A stretch of DNA of 5,358 nucleotides from an uncultured Amylibacter sp. (lineage in GTDB: Bacteria; Pseudomonadota; Alphaproteobacteria; Rhodobacterales; Rhodobacteraceae): contig CALDZS010000298.1 in assembly GCA_937944065.1 (NCBI GenBank), positions 1 to 5,358 of the forward strand, written 5' to 3'. Under the pieces are notes generated by a model that was not told the DNA's origin, made no database searches, and was given only the letters and a program-made list of their open reading frames with translations. The translations under genes were made by a program, and so were the position numbers. Positions 1 to 5,358 of the stretch are shown piece after piece. The stretch's first letter is position 1, and each line of letters begins with the position of its first letter.

Positions 1-532
1 TATAAGGGCCGACTTTGTCGATCGAGGGATGAAATGGCTGCACACATTTGTCGGCACCGCCTTCGCGTTCAATCAAGTCAACGGCATATTGCTGTGGGTC
101 CCAGCCCATTTGCCGCACAATTGCGCCCTGATCACGGATCAGCCATTCATCGTTGATCTGATTGTTAATCGCATGGCAATCAGCGATGATCCGGTACCGT
201 AGTTTCTTTCCCGTTGCCTTGCCATAGACCCCATCGCCCAAATGTGTCGCAGTAGACAAAATCCGGTGTGATGACAGCATGCCATTTTCTGGAGTTCCCG
301 ACCAAATGACATCTTCGCCCAGTAAACGTCGGTCAGGAAATTCCGCCAGCGTTGCCATTGTTGCCGCAATCACATTCTCGTTGCCAAAAACCATTGACCC
401 TGGCGATCTGACTGGGATGTCTTTTGAGTAATACTCATGCAAAGTGGACAGGCCACGATGCTCCCAAATTTCTTGCGTGATACCAAGAATATAATCTGGG
501 AAATCTTTGAATTTGTTTGCGAAACCTTTCAT
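1..532 (-). CDS. NTF2/SnoaL-like protein, C-terminus cut by window edge
   Basis: The reading frame is open from an ATG at 532 to the window edge and gives 177 residues with no stop, so the 3' end of the gene is missing. The product looks like an NTF2-fold (SnoaL/ester-cyclase-like) protein. An N-terminal helix region carries ITQEIWEHRG (about residues 18-27), followed by LHEYYSKDIPVRSP (31-44) and a strand with VIWSGTPENG (75-84). A second strand pair follows, with LRYRIIADCHAINNQINDEW (111-130), then a closing helix RDQGAIVRQMGWDP (133-146). There is no signal peptide or membrane segment, so it is probably cytoplasmic. The start overlaps the stop of the LacI gene as TAATG. An AAAGGA site lies 8 bases upstream and favours 532 over another in-frame ATG at 541. 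The family includes hydrolases, isomerases, dehydratases and non-catalytic binders, so the reaction is unknown. The residues after 150 suggest a further region, possibly a second domain, beyond the window. Confidence 0.82.
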   Translation of the reverse strand, partial: MKGFANKFKDFPDYILGITQEIWEHRGLSTLHEYYSKDIPVRSPGSMVFGNENVIAATMATLAEFPDRRLLGEDVIWSGTPENGMLSSHRILSTATHLGDGVYGKATGKKLRYRIIADCHAINNQINDEWLIRDQGAIVRQMGWDPQQYAVDLIEREGGADKCVQPFHPSIDKVGPY

Positions 533-1548
533 TAGGTCCATCCTTTGGGAATTTTGGCCGAACCACGCACGACCAAGGGACTTTCGACCTTGATATGTTT
601 AGGCTCTGACGCGGGATTGTTGATTTTTTCGATCATAAGCGAGACGGTCTCGTCAACCATTACGTTGGCTTTTTGACGAACCGTTGTCAGGTCGTAAGCG
701 GCCAATGCTGCTGGCGGCGCATCATCATATCCCACCACACTAACATCTTGTGGAACACGAAGCCCTAATTCACTGCGCAAAACATCTATCACGGCAAAGG
801 CCATGTGATCAGTCGCAACAAACACAGCATCGGGATGATCTGCTCTGTTAAACATCGTGCGTGCAACGTCTTTGGCGGTATCAACAGTGAACTCGCCCAA
901 AGCGTGATCGTACAGGGCATGACCAAGCTCGGCCAATCCATCGCGAAAACCCGCCTCTCGATCACGTTGTGTCGACGCACCTTCCCACCCGCCGATATAG
1001 GCAATGCGTTGATGCGCCCCTTCAACAAAGAAGCGCGCGACAGATTGTCCACCGGCAAAGTTATTAGATGTCACGGCGGACAGACTGGTTGAATCTTGTG
1101 AACGGTTAAACAGGACAACGGGTACGCCCGCAGCCTCGCATCTGTTGGTTAGATCATTTGATATGCCAACACTTGCGGTGATGATACCGTCGACCTGATA
1201 GTCCAATAATTCATCGATGACCTGATCGGTTGCCTGACTGTCGTTGGACGCCATAAAAACCAAAACGTGGTATCCACGAGCCTGCAATGCATTCGATAGT
1301 TTTTCCAACGCAACCGGGTAAAAATAATTGTCCAGATAGGCAACAACGAGACCGATAATCCTGCTTTTGCCTGTGATTAATGATCGCGCCAGTACATTGG
1401 GTCGATACCCCAGCTCCAACGCTGCTTCGCGAACCTTGAGTGCGGTTTTAGGGCTGACAGACGCACCAGGAGTGAATACTCGACTGACCGCAGATTGGCT
1501 GACACCAGCTTTCTTGGCGACTTGAAATGATGTGACCCGTTCAGCCAA
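532..1548 (-). CDS. LacI-family transcriptional repressor
   Basis: This is a 338-residue protein of normal length for the LacI/GalR family. It has an N-terminal helix-turn-helix at about residues 6-25 (VAKKAGVSQSAVSRVF) and a hinge helix with LARSLITGKS (53-62). A periplasmic-binding-protein-like effector domain follows from about 64 to 330. Landmarks there are FNRSQDS (147-153), ASTQRDREAGF (191-201), the ATDHMAFAV strand-helix (245-253) and VVGYDDAP (271-278). It should bind a palindromic operator as a dimer and respond to a small sugar-like or polyol-like ligand; that is family knowledge, not seen here. The start is TTG at 1548, because no ATG or GTG lies between it and the in-frame stop just upstream and the HTH begins five residues later. 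The gene overlaps the preceding NTF2-like gene by 8 bp. It sits inside the operon, so it probably controls its own transcript, but no intergenic operator is visible in the window. Confidence 0.95.
   Translation of the reverse strand: MAERVTSFQVAKKAGVSQSAVSRVFTPGASVSPKTALKVREAALELGYRPNVLARSLITGKSRIIGLVVAYLDNYFYPVALEKLSNALQARGYHVLVFMASNDSQATDQVIDELLDYQVDGIITASVGISNDLTNRCEAAGVPVVLFNRSQDSTSLSAVTSNNFAGGQSVARFFVEGAHQRIAYIGGWEGASTQRDREAGFRDGLAELGHALYDHALGEFTVDTAKDVARTMFNRADHPDAVFVATDHMAFAVIDVLRSELGLRVPQDVSVVGYDDAPPAALAAYDLTTVRQKANVMVDETVSLMIEKINNPASEPKHIKVESPLVVRGSAKIPKGWT
541..546 (-). promoter_or_regulatory. Ribosome binding site deciding the start of the last NTF2-like gene
   Basis: AAAGGA lies 8 bases before the ATG at 532. 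The alternative in-frame ATG at 541 touches this site and would leave no spacer, so the later ATG is chosen. Confidence 0.55.
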
Positions 1549-2593
1549 ATTCCTGTCCCCCGATTGGAAAGTTCAAGGCACTCATATTGCGTGCTTTGTT
1601 GAATTCACGAAGGCGCGCAAAGACATCGACACCGATCTGACGGTAAAGGTCAAGCAAGTCCACCAGTACCCAGTTTTCCCGAATTTTACCGCCCTCCATG
1701 CGCCAAAAATCTAGCGACCGAAGCGTTACCTTTGTGTTGTTAGGCGCAATACCCATCCAACCAGCCCCAGATAACGTCTGCGCCATGTCTGGCCACCCCG
1801 TCACAGCGACATAGTTCCCTTCAGCAAAGAAATGCGCGGTGATTTCGGTTGGGTATTGTCCGCGGTCAGGCATCGCGTTCAAGAAAGGAATTTGGTGCCA
1901 ATTTCGAAAACCCGCAATACCACGCGCGGTTCCAATGCCTGCGGGGCCATACCATGTCATACTAGGGTGCCAAAACCTTTCAAGTTCCATTGCTTCTACA
2001 GGTTCAGCAGGATGTCGCGTTAGCGCAGCCAACATGTCAAGAACATGCTTTTGCGCGTGCTTTGCATCGTCAACTTGGTCGGTGTGATCAGCTAGTCCGT
2101 CTTGGCTAATCGGACCAGGGATATGCCATTCACGCCCTAGACTAGGGGCCATGGGCCAGGCATTGGCCTGCATCATAAGCTCTGGAATATCCCAAATCGC
2201 CTGAATTTCGGTAACTTTTCCGTTTGTGAACCTATAAAATTCGTGGAACCGCATATGGGCAAGATGACCTGTTGGTGGAATGTCCAAAAACGGCGCTGCA
2301 AAGGTGCCAACATAAGACCCGCAACACCCAATCCAGTCGTCACCTTCTGGTGTCGTGCCAGAGACAATTATCGTATCGCGCCGCTCTAGGTCTGGCATCG
2401 CTGTCGCAAGAGGCCCAAAACACGCATTGTAGTATGTACTCGTGCTCAAATCCCCAAAGGGGTGGCACATGTGTATGATGGCATCGTCGCTTAGAAGATT
2501 TGAAACCTCAGACGCAACTGAACCACTCTTAAAATCGCGCATTGCGGCAAGCAGCGGCGCGATCAGGGATTTGTTTTTGCGCGCTACATTCAT
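1541..2593 (-). CDS. Tandem two-domain NTF2/SnoaL-like protein
   Basis: The 350-residue product holds two NTF2-like domains in tandem. Domain 1 spans roughly residues 8-145, with VSGTTPEGDDW (77-87) on a central strand and FHEFYRFTNGKVTEIQAIWD (116-135) near its end. Domain 2 spans roughly 178-328, with FWHPSMTWYGPAGIG (207-221), then LDFWRMEGGKIRENWVLVD (294-312) and the closing helix LYRQIGVDVF (316-325). The linker (about 146-177) is polar and has Pro and Gly. Domain 2 closely resembles the C-terminal half of the single-domain protein encoded at 4455-3925, which suggests a shared origin. There is no signal peptide, so it is probably cytoplasmic. The ATG at 2593 directly follows the TAA of the dehydrogenase gene with no gap, and no Shine-Dalgarno sequence is evident, so translational coupling is likely. 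Family members can be cyclases, hydrolases, dehydratases or ligand binders. The substrate is not recognisable. Confidence 0.88.
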   Translation of the reverse strand: MNVARKNKSLIAPLLAAMRDFKSGSVASEVSNLLSDDAIIHMCHPFGDLSTSTYYNACFGPLATAMPDLERRDTIIVSGTTPEGDDWIGCCGSYVGTFAAPFLDIPPTGHLAHMRFHEFYRFTNGKVTEIQAIWDIPELMMQANAWPMAPSLGREWHIPGPISQDGLADHTDQVDDAKHAQKHVLDMLAALTRHPAEPVEAMELERFWHPSMTWYGPAGIGTARGIAGFRNWHQIPFLNAMPDRGQYPTEITAHFFAEGNYVAVTGWPDMAQTLSGAGWMGIAPNNTKVTLRSLDFWRMEGGKIRENWVLVDLLDLYRQIGVDVFARLREFNKARNMSALNFPIGGQEFG

Positions 2594-3922
2594 TTACTTG
2601 TCTGTGTCTCGAAAGGGTGCACCAGTGCCATAGGGGACGTTAATCCCACCATAGCGACGCACTCGTATATTGCACTGTTCCGCATGGCCAACGAACCCTT
2701 CTAGCATGCACAAGCGGCTGCCGTATTCGCCAACAAGCGTTGCAGCCTCGTCAGTTGTAATTTTCTGGTATGAATGGGTCTTGAGGAACTTTCCGACCCA
2801 AAGGCCGCCTGTGTACCGACCGGCCTTTTTAGTTGGAAGTGTGTGGTTCGTTCCAATAACCTTGTCACCGTTTGACACATTCGTGCGTGCACCCAAAAAT
2901 AACGCGCCATAGCAGGTCATTTTGTCCAAGAACCAATCGTCGCGGTCCGTCATGACCTGGACATGCTCTGACGCAATATCATCGGCGACGCTTAGCATCT
3001 CATCATACGTGTCACACAATATGACTTCGCCGTAATCTTTCCAGCTGACTGACGCCGTTTCAGCGGTGGGCAGAATTTCTAGCAGACGATCAATTTCAGC
3101 TAATGTATCGTCAGCCAGTTTGCGCGAATTGGTAAGCAACACGGCTGGACTGTTATAACCATGCTCTGCTTGGCCAAGAAGGTCCGTCGCACATAGCTCG
3201 CCGTCAACGGCATCATCCGCGATTACCATTGTTTCTGTTGGGCCAGCAAACAGATCGATACCAACACGTCCGAACAGCTGACGTTTTGCCTCGGCCACGA
3301 ATGCGTTGCCTGGCCCGACCAACATATGGACGGGATCAATGGTTTCTGTTCCAATCGCCATAGCCCCAACCGCTTGGATGCCACCCATAACGTAAATTTC
3401 ATGAGCACCGCCAAGATGCATTGCCGCGATCACTGCCGCATTTGGTTCTCCTTTGAACGGTGGCGTGCAGGCAACGATGCGTGGCACGCCCGCGACGGAT
3501 GCGGTTGCAACTGACATATGAGCGGATGCTACCATCGGGAACTTACCACCGGGTACATAACAACCAACTGACTGAACTGGGATGTTTTTGTGACCAAGTA
3601 TGACACCTGGCATTGTTTCAACTTCGATGTCCAACATACTGTCGCGCTGTGCTTGCGCAAAGTTGCGAACTTGTTCTTGGGCAAATTTGATATCGGCGAG
3701 CTCTCGGTCCGTTAGCGATGCGATCAACGCCGCGATCTCTGCATCTGACAGCTTAAACGAGGCAGGGGAATAGCTGTCAAATTTCTGGGATAATTCGCGG
3801 ACAGCGGCATCACCATTGTCCTCGATGTTTTTTAGGGTCGCCTCGACCACCGCTTTGGTTTTTGCGTCATCCTCGGCCCGCTCTGCGTCTGGTTTGCCGC
3901 GCTTTAAATATGTAATGGTCAT
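2594..3922 (-). CDS. Histidinol dehydrogenase family protein (HpsN-like zinc-dependent alcohol dehydrogenase)
   Basis: This 442-residue protein has full HisD-family length and all key residues. The zinc ligands, by comparison with E. coli HisD, are Q251 and H254 (in QAEHG), D353 (in GDKVIGTNH) and H413 (in EGFVGHAEQ). The catalytic Glu-His pair is E319-H320 (in ASEHVQ). The nucleotide-binding region includes VGCYVPGGKFP (119-129), VMGGIQAVGAMA (178-189), VGPGNAFVAEAKRQLFG (202-218) and DLFAGPTE (223-230). The family oxidises a primary alcohol to a carboxylate in two NAD+-dependent steps. Automatic pipelines would call it hisD. However, the CYVPGGKFPMVASAHMSVAT stretch and the surrounding operon fit the catabolic HpsN branch (sulfopropanediol 3-dehydrogenase) better than histidine biosynthesis, and no his genes are nearby. 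The true substrate is unknown: a sulfonated diol is possible, another polyol equally so. AAGGA lies 7 bases before the ATG, and the gene starts 2 bp after the stop of the upstream NTF2-like gene. Confidence 0.93.
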   Translation of the reverse strand: MTITYLKRGKPDAERAEDDAKTKAVVEATLKNIEDNGDAAVRELSQKFDSYSPASFKLSDAEIAALIASLTDRELADIKFAQEQVRNFAQAQRDSMLDIEVETMPGVILGHKNIPVQSVGCYVPGGKFPMVASAHMSVATASVAGVPRIVACTPPFKGEPNAAVIAAMHLGGAHEIYVMGGIQAVGAMAIGTETIDPVHMLVGPGNAFVAEAKRQLFGRVGIDLFAGPTETMVIADDAVDGELCATDLLGQAEHGYNSPAVLLTNSRKLADDTLAEIDRLLEILPTAETASVSWKDYGEVILCDTYDEMLSVADDIASEHVQVMTDRDDWFLDKMTCYGALFLGARTNVSNGDKVIGTNHTLPTKKAGRYTGGLWVGKFLKTHSYQKITTDEAATLVGEYGSRLCMLEGFVGHAEQCNIRVRRYGGINVPYGTGAPFRDTDK

Positions 3923-3924
3923 CG

Positions 3925-4455
3925 TTATTTCCTTGGTGTGGGTGGTGTTTTTTCACCCCGATCATAGGCTTCCCAGCCGTGACCATTGAATACATCCACG
4001 CCCAACTGAGCAAGGACATGTGGGAAATCAACCATCACCCAATTATCGGTAATTTTGCCGTCCTCGACTTTCCAAAAATCCATGTATCGAATTTGAATTT
4101 TGCGACCCGTTGCTGGAACTCCCATGAATTCGCCTGAATGCACCGCCTCTTGGCGGCCAAAGGCGGCAGCCCATTCACCCATGTACAGACGGGCTTCATC
4201 AACACAGACTTTATCTGAAAATGCAGCTTGAAATGGCGATTGCCAATTCTGTTGAAACTCCTTCAAGCCCTGTTTCGTGCCGCAACCAGTGTTGCCCATC
4301 CAGCTAAATCCCTCGCTGAAGAACTCGCCGATATCGGCGATGCGATGATCGTTCAGTCCGTCGACCATACCTTCAATCACAGCTTTTGTTTGGGCTGTTT
4401 TTGTAAGGTCGGTGTCGCGGCTTAGGATCGCTTGTTCTGGTCTCTGGCCACTCAT
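3925..4455 (-). CDS. Single-domain NTF2/SnoaL-like protein
   Basis: This is a 176-residue protein with one NTF2-like domain at about residues 20-157. A polar N-terminal tail of about 20 residues precedes the first helix, AVIEGMVDGLNDH (25-37). Then come FFSEGFSWMGNTGCGTKQG (45-63) and the strand region MGEWAAAFGRQEAVHSGEF (92-110). GVPATGRKIQIRYMDFWKVE (112-131) and DGKITDNWVMVDFPHVLAQL (132-151) follow, and the domain ends GVDVF. This C-terminal pattern is characteristic of SnoaL-like polyketide-cyclase relatives. No signal peptide or membrane segment is seen. The ATG overlaps the TGA of the permease gene (ATGA), with AGGAG 10 bases upstream, so the two are probably translated together. The final residues (EKTPPTPRK) look like an unstructured tail. 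It may be an enzyme acting on the imported compound or a product of the neighbouring dehydrogenase; this is inferred only from position. Confidence 0.88.
   Translation of the reverse strand: MSGQRPEQAILSRDTDLTKTAQTKAVIEGMVDGLNDHRIADIGEFFSEGFSWMGNTGCGTKQGLKEFQQNWQSPFQAAFSDKVCVDEARLYMGEWAAAFGRQEAVHSGEFMGVPATGRKIQIRYMDFWKVEDGKITDNWVMVDFPHVLAQLGVDVFNGHGWEAYDRGEKTPPTPRK
3930..3934 (-). promoter_or_regulatory. Ribosome binding site of the HisD-like gene
   Basis: AAGGA lies 7 bases before the ATG at 3922 and inside the last codons of the upstream gene. It is the best-spaced Shine-Dalgarno site in the window. Confidence 0.6.
4325..4340. repeat. 16-bp perfect palindrome inside the NTF2-like gene
   Basis: The sequence TCGCCGATATCGGCGA is identical to its reverse complement and does not extend further. 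It lies within the codons for residues around IADIGE of the single-domain NTF2-like protein. Its centre is AT, while typical LacI-family operators have a central CG, so a repressor site is only a weak possibility. It may be a chance result of coding sequence. Confidence 0.4.
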
Positions 4456-5333
4456 CCTTTGACGGCTCCTGCGGTTAGACCACTTACAATCTGGCGTTGG
4501 AAAAACAAAACAAGGACAAACAACGGAGCAGTGGCAGACACCACGGCGGCTACGGCAAACATGACATTGCCTTCGGTTTGAGTTGTCCCCAAGAAACTGG
4601 CGATCTTAGGCACCATTGTTTGGTTGGCTTGACTTAGTAAGGTCGTCGTTACGGTAAAGTCGTTATAGGCCAACAAGAACGAAAACAGACCTGTTGTAAT
4701 GACACCCGGCCACATTACGGGAACGATCACGTGACGGAACGCTTGGAACCGTGTGCAGCCATCCACCATTGCGCTTTCATCAAGATCTTTAGGAATGTTT
4801 AAAAAGAAACTGTGCAACATCCAAAGAGTGAAGGGTTGGTTGATGGCCACCATGACGATAATTGCCGTTGGTAAGTGCCCCCAAAGATTCCATTCAAAAA
4901 ACGGCAGCAAATAACCGGAAACCAATGTGATGTGTGGCATTGCCCGAAAGACCAAGGCAAGCATCAACAGGTAGAACGCGTATTTTTTCCCTGACCGCGC
5001 CAATGCATAGCCACCAAGCGTTCCGAGCGTTAGTGAAATAATAACCACGGAAACAACAACGATACCTGTGTTCAGCGTCGCCCGCCAAAATTCGTTTGTG
5101 ACCCACGCACCAATATATCCTTTGCCTGTAAATGCGCCCCCCGTTTCGATCTGGGTTCGCACACCCCAAATGGCATTCGTCCAATCAGCCTTGGAAAAGA
5201 AATCGCCCTGAACTTTAAACGAACCCCAAAGCGTCCAAAGGAATGGAAATCCGGCCGCCAGTATCCAAACAAACACAAGCCCCCAAATAACCAAATTCAG
5301 CCAAGGTGATTTGCGGTGAACAATATCGGACAT
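4452..5333 (-). CDS. MalG-type (CUT1) carbohydrate ABC transporter permease
   Basis: This 293-residue inner-membrane protein is of the usual length for MalG-like permeases. About six hydrophobic segments are visible: near residues 13-36, 87-111, 119-145, 154-177, 208-229 and 257-279. The cytoplasmic EAA loop that docks with the ATPase is clear at 186-205 (ESAMVDGCTRFQAFRHVIVP), with the family's conserved Gly at 192. The C-terminus RQIVSGLTAGAVKG is the typical ending of this group. It forms half of the translocation pore of an importer for sugars, polyols or related solutes. Its partner permease, binding protein and ATPase are expected upstream, beyond 5358. The ATG at 5333 is preferred to a TTG codon directly before it, because AAAAGG then sits 7 bases upstream. 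The stop overlaps the next gene as ATGA. The first loop (about 40-80) is fairly long and polar, with a GGAFTGKGYIG stretch. Substrate specificity cannot be deduced from a permease alone. Confidence 0.95.
   Translation of the reverse strand: MSDIVHRKSPWLNLVIWGLVFVWILAAGFPFLWTLWGSFKVQGDFFSKADWTNAIWGVRTQIETGGAFTGKGYIGAWVTNEFWRATLNTGIVVVSVVIISLTLGTLGGYALARSGKKYAFYLLMLALVFRAMPHITLVSGYLLPFFEWNLWGHLPTAIIVMVAINQPFTLWMLHSFFLNIPKDLDESAMVDGCTRFQAFRHVIVPVMWPGVITTGLFSFLLAYNDFTVTTTLLSQANQTMVPKIASFLGTTQTEGNVMFAVAAVVSATAPLFVLVLFFQRQIVSGLTAGAVKG
4466..4470 (-). promoter_or_regulatory. Ribosome binding site of the single-domain NTF2-like gene
   Basis: AGGAG is embedded in the last codons of the permease gene, 10 bases before the ATG at 4455. 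Together with the ATGA overlap it points to coupled translation. Confidence 0.55.
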
Positions 5334-5340
5334 CAAACTA

Positions 5341-5346
5341 CCTTTT
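5341..5346 (-). promoter_or_regulatory. Ribosome binding site of the permease gene
   Basis: AAAAGG lies 7 bases before the ATG at 5333. It would be only 4 bases before the TTG at 5336, so it supports the ATG as the start. Confidence 0.6.
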
Positions 5347-5358
5347 GATTAAAATCGC

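Noticed and set aside
139..369. Minus-strand 76-codon open frame
   Set aside because: It lies out of frame inside the last NTF2-like gene, whose own frame is open over the whole region and shows family motifs. It has no recognisable features.
805..1092. Plus-strand open frame of 95 codons across the LacI gene
   Set aside because: It is antisense to a clear LacI-family gene, has no family motifs, and is a by-product of the codon usage on the other strand.
2135..2147. CCCTAG-A-CTAGGG inverted repeat
   Set aside because: The stem is only 6 bp with a one-base centre, it lies in the middle of a coding region and has no T-run, so it is neither a terminator nor a convincing operator.
2594..3922. 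Assignment as biosynthetic histidinol dehydrogenase hisD
   Set aside because: Family membership is certain, but the operon context and the HpsN-like segments speak against histidine biosynthesis, so the symbol was withheld.
4894..5184. Minus-strand 96-codon open frame inside the permease gene
   Set aside because: It is in another frame of a well-supported membrane protein gene. Its composition looks like random frame translation, with many Cys, Arg and His.
5333..5358. Possible end of the upstream gene
   Set aside because: Two frames remain open up to a stop, one ending in TAG at 5338 (AILIKR) and one in TGA at 5333 (DFNQKVV, overlapping the permease ATG). Fewer than nine codons are visible, so I could not choose between them or name a product.
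1..5358. Search for mobile elements, CRISPR, tRNA, rRNA and riboswitches
   Set aside because: Coding sequence fills the window, and I saw no transposase, direct-repeat array or structured RNA pattern.

Overview
This 5.36 kb window is one tightly packed minus-strand gene block with no intergenic space longer than 2 bp. It reads from right to left and holds six genes, two of them at or near a window edge. The GC content is near one half by eye. The MalG-type permease, the LacI regulator and the HisD/HpsN-like dehydrogenase resemble those of marine Alphaproteobacteria, most likely the Roseobacter group of Rhodobacterales. That placement is inferred from protein style, not from a search.

In transcription order the genes are: (1) a MalG-type ABC transporter permease (5333-4452); (2) a single-domain NTF2/SnoaL-like protein (4455-3925); (3) a zinc-dependent dehydrogenase of the histidinol dehydrogenase family that looks closer to sulfopropanediol dehydrogenase HpsN than to biosynthetic HisD (3922-2594); (4) a 350-residue protein with two NTF2/SnoaL-like domains (2593-1541); (5) a LacI-family repressor that starts with TTG (1548-532); (6) a further NTF2/SnoaL-like protein whose 3' end lies outside the window (532-1). 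Junctions are ATGA overlap, 2-bp gap, 0-bp gap, 8-bp overlap and TAATG overlap. The whole set is therefore very probably one transcript whose promoter lies upstream of base 5358. The other transporter parts (second permease, binding protein, ATPase) are expected there but are not visible.

The simplest reading is a catabolic operon. A sugar- or polyol-type ABC importer brings in a small hydroxylated compound, the HisD-like enzyme oxidises an alcohol group, and the NTF2-fold proteins carry out or assist hydrolysis, dehydration, isomerisation or ligand binding. The LacI protein senses the substrate or an intermediate. The substrate cannot be read from the sequence. The unusual point is the concentration of at least four NTF2-like domains in three proteins around one HisD-like dehydrogenase. 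I see no RNA genes, mobile elements, CRISPR arrays, terminators or long repeats.
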